Source of the DNA: Clostridiales bacterium
Lineage (GTDB): Bacteria > Bacillota > Clostridia > Tissierellales > Dethiosulfatibacteraceae
Assembly: GCA_003446975.1 (NCBI GenBank)
Contig: DMAP01000054.1
Location: 2,431 to 22,908 of the forward strand
Direction of reading: 5' to 3'
DNA: 20,478 nt
In this document: in pieces, positions 15,870-20,478 of the stretch
How the letters are laid out: every line of letters begins with the position of its first letter
Numbering within the stretch: position 1 is the first letter of the stretch
Notes under the pieces: model-generated
The model's input: only the letters and a program-made list of their open reading frames with translations
What the model was told of the DNA's origin: nothing
Database searches by the model: none
Program-made: the position numbers and the translations under genes

Positions 15870-15931
15870 ATATGACTTTTAGTCATATGACTCTTTGGTC
15901 ATATGATACTACAGAGTTATATTTTTGTCAA
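15870..15931 (-). promoter_or_regulatory. Sigma-A promoter overlapped by two interlocked palindromic operators
   Basis: On the minus strand TTGACA (15931-15926), a 17-bp spacer, and TATCAT (15908-15903). Just at and downstream of the -10 are two perfect inverted repeats. One is ATATGAC-N6-GTCATAT (15885-15904). The other is ATATGACT-N3-AGTCATAT (15870-15888). They share four bases of one arm. Bound protein would block polymerase, as expected for a dimeric repressor of the TetR or MarR type. No such repressor gene is in the window. Confidence 0.65.
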
Positions 15932-15984
15932 CAAATGACTTGAAAAACTTGTCTTTTGATAAAATGTTAATATCTACGCTGAAA

Positions 15985-16024
15985 ACAACAATAATACAAG
16001 AGCATAATGCCGCCCTTGTATTAT
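15985..16024 (-). terminator. Probable terminator after the PadR-HAAS operon
   Basis: ATAATACAAG and CTTGTATTAT (15991-16000 and 16015-16024) form a perfect 10-bp stem with a 14-base loop. On the minus strand it is followed by the T-rich TGTTGTTTT. It lies 38 bases after the HAAS gene's stop. The stem is AT-rich, so efficiency may be moderate. Confidence 0.55.
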
Positions 16025-16061
16025 CCGTAATGCATTATTTATGAATCATCTCAACTAATGA

Positions 16062-17054
16062 TCAGTGACTCTGCTTGATATACTTATAGCCATCCATGCC
16101 CAGTTCAACAACGATAATCACTATAACTACTGCATATATCGTCTTGAACAGCTTTAGAAGCATCTGCAATACATCAGTCATATCTTGTCCAGTCTGGGCC
16201 AGTGCAGCTGAAAGACTTTCAATACTCAACAGATCCGGTCCTTTGATCATTATAGCAAGGATAATGATCGATGCAATTGACAGTACCGCTTTGAAAATTT
16301 TTGTGTAAAGGCTCCATTTTCCCATTCTTAACAGTAAGGTATTCATGATCAATGATAAAATCCATACAATATTCCATAAAGGCAGGTACTGCTTAAGCGC
16401 TACTTCCGACAAAGCTGAGAAGCGTACCCATCCATCACCACTTGTGTATGATATGCTGATCTGATTTGGATAAAAGTTAAAGATGATAAGCGCAAATATA
16501 ATAAGTATTATATTGATGATAATTCCGATACGTTTTACACGATCTTGTTCAGAAACCAACTTAGGAAGCTTTTCAGGCGACCAGTCACTGTCAATTTTTA
16601 TCTCTTCAGAAGTTCCAAACCGCTCGACCAGATAAAAAATCGCTGTCACATATCCGAATGATGTGACTAATCCTGCAATGTATTGAGGAATAACAAGCAG
16701 TACTCTTCCAATGACATTTGCATCTTGCGACATTGTGATAAAAGATGTCACAGTGCCTATAGTGATTCCTACAAAAGATACTATCAGAACTATTTTCAAA
16801 ACCAAAACATACAAATCATATACATTAGGTCCTATTAAATGTTTCTCTGTAGTATTGTATCTCGAGGCAACCTCACTTGGAGATCCGAAACGCTTTAACA
16901 TGTCTTTGATCTGCTCTTCGGTTGCTTCCTTTCCTTGTGTCACTTCATCTAGGTTGTCATACAGTATCGTTCTCAATTCATTTTCAATATCTTTTCTATT
17001 CTTGCTCCAGATTTTTTGCCCGACTGCATATATATATCTTTCAATCAAATCCAT
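16062..17054 (-). CDS. HAAS-domain multi-pass membrane protein, PadR partner
   Basis: 330 aa from ATG at 17054, with AGGAGG six bases upstream; an earlier in-frame ATG (17072) precedes that site and is rejected. Residues 1-75 form a HAAS-type helical domain: MDLIERYIYAVGQKIWSKNRKDIENELRTILYDNLDE and EEQIKDMLKRFGSPSEVASRY. In this family it links a PadR regulator to membrane modules. About six membrane helices follow (roughly 81-105, 118-144, 175-198, 230-250, 255-275 and 305-325). The gene begins 10 bases after the padR stop. Such pairs are common in Bacillota. The cargo or signal of the membrane part is unknown, and no ABC transporter gene accompanies it here. Confidence 0.85.
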   Translation of the reverse strand: MDLIERYIYAVGQKIWSKNRKDIENELRTILYDNLDEVTQGKEATEEQIKDMLKRFGSPSEVASRYNTTEKHLIGPNVYDLYVLVLKIVLIVSFVGITIGTVTSFITMSQDANVIGRVLLVIPQYIAGLVTSFGYVTAIFYLVERFGTSEEIKIDSDWSPEKLPKLVSEQDRVKRIGIIINIILIIFALIIFNFYPNQISISYTSGDGWVRFSALSEVALKQYLPLWNIVWILSLIMNTLLLRMGKWSLYTKIFKAVLSIASIIILAIMIKGPDLLSIESLSAALAQTGQDMTDVLQMLLKLFKTIYAVVIVIIVVELGMDGYKYIKQSH

Positions 17055-17064
17055 TTTTATCCTC

Positions 17065-17400
17065 CTATTCATTCAATAGCTTATCAGTAATGCTTACAAC
17101 CTTCGACCATTCATCCGTTAACATCTTTAACATATCTAACCCTTCCGGGCTAAGCTTGTAGTATCTTCGTTGTCTTGCTTCTTCCAGTTTCCATATACTT
17201 TCCAGAAGATTTCGGCTTTCAAGTCTTCTAAGCAATGGGTATAATGTATTTTGCTCTATTTCCAATCCCTTGTCTTTGAGCTTAGTTGCAAGTGTATAGC
17301 CATACTCTTCTTCCTTCAATTGACTGAGGACACTCAAAACCAAGGTCCCTCTTCTCAACTCCTGTATATAGGAATCAAGCAAATTGTCTTTTTCTTCCAT
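17065..17400 (-). CDS. PadR family transcriptional regulator
   Basis: 111 aa from ATG at 17400. The frame opens 20 codons further up, but that stretch contains the -10 and the leader, so the shorter start is used; AAGGA lies about nine bases before it. Winged-helix features: RRGTLVLSVLSQLKEEEYGYTLATKLKDKG, then EQNTLYPLLRRLESRNLL (the recognition helix region) and QRRYYKLSPEGLDML (the wing). The length is typical of the short PadR class. It is the first gene of an operon with the HAAS membrane protein. A palindrome in its own promoter spacer points to autorepression. Confidence 0.92.
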   Translation of the reverse strand: MEEKDNLLDSYIQELRRGTLVLSVLSQLKEEEYGYTLATKLKDKGLEIEQNTLYPLLRRLESRNLLESIWKLEEARQRRYYKLSPEGLDMLKMLTDEWSKVVSITDKLLNE

Positions 17401-17427
17401 TTCATCACATCCTTCCTTCTTGGTTTT

Positions 17428-17457
17428 ATTATACTGTATGTCATACATTATTGTCAA
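17428..17457 (-). promoter_or_regulatory. padR promoter with palindromic operator in the spacer
   Basis: On the minus strand TTGACA (17457-17452), an 18-bp spacer, and TATAAT (17433-17428), both consensus. The spacer holds a perfect inverted repeat TGTATG-T/A-CATACA (17435-17447). PadR proteins commonly bind ATGT...ACAT-type dyads, so this is a likely autoregulatory site. Confidence 0.7.
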
Positions 17458-17479
17458 CATATTTTTAATGTGTGTAACA

Positions 17480-17498
17480 AATTAATTTAAAATTAATT
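17480..17498. repeat. 19-bp AT palindrome in the divergent padR/rhodanese region
   Basis: AATTAATTT and AAATTAATT are perfect inverted arms of nine bases around a single A. It lies about 23 bases upstream of the padR -35 and 44 bases upstream of the -10 candidate for the + strand gene. It could be an operator for either direction, or simply AT-rich chance. Confidence 0.35.
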
Positions 17499-17541
17499 AT
17501 ATTTAAGTTAGAATCATATGGCTGATTATTTCATTTTGAGC

Positions 17542-17547
17542 TATAAT
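17542..17547 (+). promoter_or_regulatory. -10 element for the rhodanese lipoprotein gene
   Basis: TATAAT lies 31 bases before the ATG at 17578. No good -35 is present at 16-18 bp spacing, so an activator or a weak promoter is implied. Confidence 0.3.
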
Positions 17548-17577
17548 ATCAACAGAAATCACTAGAGGTGACTAATT

Positions 17578-18000
17578 ATGAAAAGAGTTCTAATCATATT
17601 GCTAGTTTCAACAATGATCATAACAGGTTGTGTCACACAGACCCAGATTACCACAGCCCCACCCAATCAAACTGAAACTGTTGTCAAAGCGGCATATATC
17701 AAAATATCAGCTCAGGAAGCAAAAGTCATAATGGACACGGAAGAAAATGTGATTATTGTGGATGTCCGCACTCCTGAAGAATATGCCCAGGGACATATTC
17801 CAGATGCCATCCTGATGCCTGTGGCTCAAATCAGAAGCCTTGCCCCTGAGTTGCTTCCCGACCTTGACCAGACCATATTGGTCTATTGCCGCAGTGGCAA
17901 CCGCAGCGAAACCGGGGCTAAAACCTTGATTGACATGGGTTATTCAAAGGTTTTCGATTTTGGTGGCATTCAAGATTGGCCATTTGATATCGTCAAATAA
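17578..18000 (+). CDS. Rhodanese-domain lipoprotein
   Basis: 140 aa; ATG at 17578 with GAGGTGA upstream. The signal peptide MKRVLIILLVSTMIITGC gives lipidated Cys18, followed by a Thr/Gln/Pro-rich linker. A single rhodanese domain covers about 40-138: NVIIVDVRTPEEYAQGHIPDAI (57-78), then the active-site loop CRSGNRS with catalytic C104, and FDFGGIQDW near the end. Rhodaneses carry sulfur as a persulfide on that cysteine. The loop here fits the thiosulfate/sulfide-type family. As a lipoprotein it acts outside the cytoplasmic membrane. It is followed 20 bases later by the ATC-hydrolase-family gene, so the two are probably co-transcribed. Confidence 0.93.
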   Translation: MKRVLIILLVSTMIITGCVTQTQITTAPPNQTETVVKAAYIKISAQEAKVIMDTEENVIIVDVRTPEEYAQGHIPDAILMPVAQIRSLAPELLPDLDQTILVYCRSGNRSETGAKTLIDMGYSKVFDFGGIQDWPFDIVK

Positions 18001-18020
18001 AAATTTAAAGGAGAACCATT

Positions 18021-18524
18021 TTGGAAAACGAGAAGTTATCAGATATTTTAGGACACGATATTTCAATCGAATCATTGCAGCAGGTAGTTGATTTTTCAGC
18101 AAAGCTTTACTATTTCATGGCTAAAAAAATGATAGAGAAGCTAGGCAAGGAAGAAGGCAGCAAAGCTGTCGAAGAAGCGATCATAGAATTGGGCAGATAC
18201 AGGGGTGAAAAAGTCAGAGAAAAGGTATTAACGGCTGGACTTGATTTGACCATGCAAAACGAGTATAAGTTCCACGACCTTCCAATCGGCACAAAACTCT
18301 GGAATGCGGTCTCAAAAAAAGAGGGTGGTACCCAAGTGAGTGAGATATTTCATTGTCCCTTCGGGAAAGTATGGAAAGATATGGATGCAGAAGAGATCGG
18401 ATTGCTTTATTGTGCGATTGATTATGCGATATGGGAAGGCTATAACCCTGATATAAAGTTTGAAAGAAAAAAATGCATCTTTGAGGGTGACACGACTTGT
18501 GTCATGACTTATCAGGAGAAATGA
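18021..18524 (+). CDS. L-2-amino-thiazoline-4-carboxylic acid (ATC) hydrolase family protein
   Basis: 167 aa from TTG at 18021, with AAAGGAG seven bases upstream; no signal peptide, so cytoplasmic. The C-terminal half has the pattern of the ATC-hydrolase family (the L-cysteine-forming ring-opening enzyme first known from Pseudomonas): FHCPFGKVWKDM, then LLYCAIDYAIWEGYNPDIKF, then KKCIFEGDTTCVMTY. Four cysteines (C112, C131, C152, C160) and D134 sit in the conserved places. Most members of this family are untested, and many may act on other substrates or work as sensors. It is paired with a rhodanese lipoprotein upstream, and a terminator follows directly after the stop. Confidence 0.75.
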   Translation: MENEKLSDILGHDISIESLQQVVDFSAKLYYFMAKKMIEKLGKEEGSKAVEEAIIELGRYRGEKVREKVLTAGLDLTMQNEYKFHDLPIGTKLWNAVSKKEGGTQVSEIFHCPFGKVWKDMDAEEIGLLYCAIDYAIWEGYNPDIKFERKKCIFEGDTTCVMTYQEK

Positions 18525-18567
18525 AAAAATGCGACTGACAGTTGATGTAACTGAAGGTCGCATTTTT
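18525..18567. terminator. Bidirectional Rho-independent terminator between convergent genes
   Basis: AAAAATGCGAC (18525-18535) and GTCGCATTTTT (18557-18567) form a perfect 11-bp stem. The loop contains a second stem, CAGTT/AACTG. T-runs follow in both directions, so it can end both the + strand ATC-hydrolase transcript and the minus strand ggt transcript (whose stop is 58 bases away). Confidence 0.88.
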
Positions 18568-18624
18568 AATTGCATTGGATCAAAATGATAACTCGTACCT
18601 TGTATATTAGTTAGACCACTCAAA

Positions 18625-20238
18625 TCAATAACAAGCTACTGATCCGTCTGTTCTTGATTCGGTACCTCCAAACAAGACCTCCCCATTGGTAATGATCATT
18701 TCACCTCTTCCAAAGCTTCCAGTAGAGGTAGCTATTGTCATTTCATGTCCTCGTTCTTCAAGGGCATTGACCAAATAAGCAGGAAAATTCGGTTCTACTG
18801 TGAACTTCTTGCCTTCAATCCATTGCCATCTTGGTGCGTCCAATGCCATCTGCGGATTCAGGTTGAAATCAATCAGATTCATGGCAACCTGAAGATGCCC
18901 TTGAGGCTGCATATAACCTCCCATGACACCAAAAGGACCCACTGCTTTATTGTCCTTCATTATAAAACCAGGGATGATTGTATGATAGGTTCTTTTCCCA
19001 GGCATAAGATAATTGTAATCGTCCTTATCCAAAGAGAAATCAGCCCCTCTGTTCTGTAGCGCTATTCCTGTATCATCCACCACTATGCCAGAGCCAAAAC
19101 CCATATAGTTACTTTGGATGAAGGATACCATATTGCCCTCTCCGTCTGCTGTGCACAAATAGACAGTTCCCCCTGACGATGGGATTCCGGCTTTGAAATC
19201 CTGAGCTATCCCATTTATTTGCTTCCTTCTTTGATTGGCAAAGTCATCGCTAAGTAGATCCTCAGCTTTGTACTTCATATAGTTTGGATCCGTCACATAT
19301 TTTTTCCCATCCGCAAAAGCAAGCTTAATCGCCTCAAACTGCTTGTGATATGTGTCAACAGATTCTTTTGACGGAAAATCAAAACTTTTCAGTATGTTCA
19401 GTGCCATCAGTGCCACGATGCCCTGTCCATTGGGAGGTATCTCGCAGATATCATATCCCTTATAATTGACTTTGATAGGCTCCACCCACTCTACTTGAAA
19501 ATCCGCCAGATCTTCCTTTCGAAGGTAGCCACCATATTTTCTTGAACAGATATCCATTTTCTCAGCCAGTTCTCCCCTATAAAAGCTTTCACCATCGGTT
19601 TTAGCAATGTCTTCCAGTGTTCTGGCGTGGTTTGGCAGTTTTACCATTTCTCCCACTTTTGGGGGGGCACCATTAAATGTAAAAGTGTTGTACCATTCGG
19701 CATACTCATCTGAGTTGCATTCAGCCTTATATTTTTTATATCCTCTCTCCCAATTATAACCTAGGGTAGGGGTTACAGGATAACCATCTTTTGCATATCT
19801 TATGGCCGGTTCCAAAACCACGCTCAAAGGCAATTTACCAAATCGCTTTGACAATGCCGCCCAGGTTGCAGGGGCTCCAGGAACTGTAACAGGTGTCCAT
19901 CCGAAGACAGGCATCTTTTCCAAGCCCTTCCCTTTTAAGATTTCTGCGGTTAATCCTTTAGGGGCAAATCCACTGCCATTTATACCATACAGTTTTTCAT
20001 CATTTTTAATCCACACCAAAGCAAATGCATCACCGCCGATGCCGTTGGATGTCGGCTCAACAACAGTCAGGCAAGCCGCTGTCGCAATGGCTGCATCCAC
20101 CGCATTCCCACCTTTTTTCAACATATCCAGCCCCGCATTTGCCGCTAATGGTTGAGATGTTGCCACCATGCCATTTTTTGCGATATGTGTGTTTCTATTT
20201 GAAGCATAGGGTTGATAATTGCAATTAAAATCCATCAT
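18625..20238 (-). CDS. ggt: Gamma-glutamyltransferase family protein
   Basis: 537 aa. The family transfers or hydrolyses the gamma-glutamyl group of glutathione and related peptides. It is made as a precursor that cuts itself before a catalytic Thr. N-terminal part: GMVATSQPLAANAGLDMLKK, GGNAVDAAIATAACLTVVEP, NGIGGDAFALVW. The cleavage/catalytic site is SSGGTVYLCTADGEGN, with T358 as the predicted new N-terminus. QSNYMGFGSG and GGYMQPQGHLQ follow as in the family. There is no signal peptide, so it resembles the cytoplasmic YwrD-like group and not exported Ggt. ATG at 20238 has AAGGAGG upstream; a second ATG follows at once. It is divergent from an Lrp-type regulator. Confidence 0.93.
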   Translation of the reverse strand: MMDFNCNYQPYASNRNTHIAKNGMVATSQPLAANAGLDMLKKGGNAVDAAIATAACLTVVEPTSNGIGGDAFALVWIKNDEKLYGINGSGFAPKGLTAEILKGKGLEKMPVFGWTPVTVPGAPATWAALSKRFGKLPLSVVLEPAIRYAKDGYPVTPTLGYNWERGYKKYKAECNSDEYAEWYNTFTFNGAPPKVGEMVKLPNHARTLEDIAKTDGESFYRGELAEKMDICSRKYGGYLRKEDLADFQVEWVEPIKVNYKGYDICEIPPNGQGIVALMALNILKSFDFPSKESVDTYHKQFEAIKLAFADGKKYVTDPNYMKYKAEDLLSDDFANQRRKQINGIAQDFKAGIPSSGGTVYLCTADGEGNMVSFIQSNYMGFGSGIVVDDTGIALQNRGADFSLDKDDYNYLMPGKRTYHTIIPGFIMKDNKAVGPFGVMGGYMQPQGHLQVAMNLIDFNLNPQMALDAPRWQWIEGKKFTVEPNFPAYLVNALEERGHEMTIATSTGSFGRGEMIITNGEVLFGGTESRTDGSVACY

Positions 20239-20271
20239 TTGTGCCTCCTTGAGTTTGTGATGCTAAATATA

Positions 20272-20300
20272 AATATATCTTATTATCATTCTTTAATCAA
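20272..20300 (-). promoter_or_regulatory. Sigma-A promoter of ggt
   Basis: On the minus strand TTGATT (20300-20295), a 17-bp spacer, and TATATT (20277-20272). The leader is about 28 bases, directly before the AAGGAGG ribosome site. Confidence 0.55.
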
Positions 20301-20373
20301 TTGACAAATCGAAGTATTTTTGACATGTTTATATGTAATAGTTAGAAATAAAGATAAAATATTGCTTAAAATC

Positions 20374-20395
20374 TTAACATATGTTAAATTATAAT
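20374..20395 (+). promoter_or_regulatory. Palindrome and -10 element before the Lrp-type gene
   Basis: TTAACATATGTTAA (20374-20387) is a perfect 14-bp palindrome. It ends two bases before a consensus TATAAT (20390-20395), covering the usual spacer. No strong -35 is seen. The position suits autorepression by the regulator that follows, or an unknown repressor. Confidence 0.5.
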
Positions 20396-20420
20396 AAACA
20401 ATTTGCAAAAGGAGAAAAAT

Positions 20421-20478
20421 ATGGCTCTTAACAATTTAGATGCAATAGACATGGATATCCTAAAAATCTTATCCGAAA
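20421..20478 (+). CDS. Lrp/AsnC family regulator (5' end only)
   Basis: Only 19 codons are present before the right edge: MALNNLDAIDMDILKILSE. The start ATG at 20421 is preceded by AAAAGGAG. The pattern LDxIDxxILxxL is the opening of the Lrp/AsnC helix-turn-helix domain, a family that senses amino acids. Its divergent position to ggt, an amino-acid-releasing enzyme, makes ggt a plausible target. The family call rests on a short stretch. Confidence 0.7.
   Translation, partial: MALNNLDAIDMDILKILSE

Noticed and set aside
1..20478. Mobile element, prophage, CRISPR array, tRNA or rRNA
   Set aside because: No transposase, integrase, regularly spaced repeats, clover-leaf or rRNA-like stretch was recognised on either strand.

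Overview
The window reads as chromosomal DNA of a moderately AT-rich, Gram-positive anaerobe of the Bacillota (Clostridia-like). The evidence is strong AGGAGG ribosome sites, frequent TTG starts, sigma-A promoters of the TTGACA/TATAAT type, many Cys-anchored lipoproteins, a ferredoxin-linked 2-oxoacid oxidoreductase, and PadR/HAAS and PspA/TPM gene pairs. The genus cannot be named from this sequence alone. I see no tRNA, rRNA, CRISPR array, insertion sequence or phage gene. Nearly all genes lie on the minus strand and are best read from right to left.

Right end (17.4-20.5 kb): the first codons of an Lrp/AsnC-type regulator run off the + strand end. It is divergent from a cytoplasmic-type gamma-glutamyltransferase (ggt, minus). 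A strong bidirectional terminator separates ggt from a convergent + strand pair: a rhodanese-domain lipoprotein and a protein of the L-2-amino-thiazoline-4-carboxylate (ATC) hydrolase family. These three enzymes suggest a loose thiol/sulfur theme.

Middle right (15.4-17.4 kb): a PadR repressor gene, with a palindrome inside its own promoter spacer, is followed by a HAAS-domain multi-TM protein and a terminator. Next comes a small four-TM protein gene whose consensus promoter is overlapped by two interlocked palindromes (a probable repressor target).

Centre (6.0-15.3 kb): the most distinctive block. An ECF sigma factor gene is followed in one tight operon by a lipoprotein of the serine beta-lactamase/DD-peptidase fold and a complete oligopeptide ABC transporter in the order B-C-D-F-A. 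A second serine hydrolase, membrane-anchored by C-terminal helices, then follows with a small membrane protein, behind its own upstream region. That region carries tandem 11-bp repeats of the kind bound by OmpR/PhoB-type response regulators. The sigma operon has a related-looking 22-bp-spaced TTTTAAGA repeat upstream of its promoter. No anti-sigma gene is visible. The layout suggests a module for sensing or processing extracellular or cell-wall peptides.

Left (0-5.9 kb): a promoter at the end of the small membrane-protein gene drives a lipoprotein followed by korA and korB (2-oxoacid:ferredoxin oxidoreductase). A further sigma-A promoter drives a Gly/Ser-rich TPM-domain membrane protein and pspA, a membrane-stress pair, ended by a clear terminator. 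The 5' part of another ECF sigma factor gene runs off the left edge. Envelope surveillance (two ECF factors, PspA/TPM, two penicillin-recognising-type hydrolases, several lipoproteins) is the common thread.
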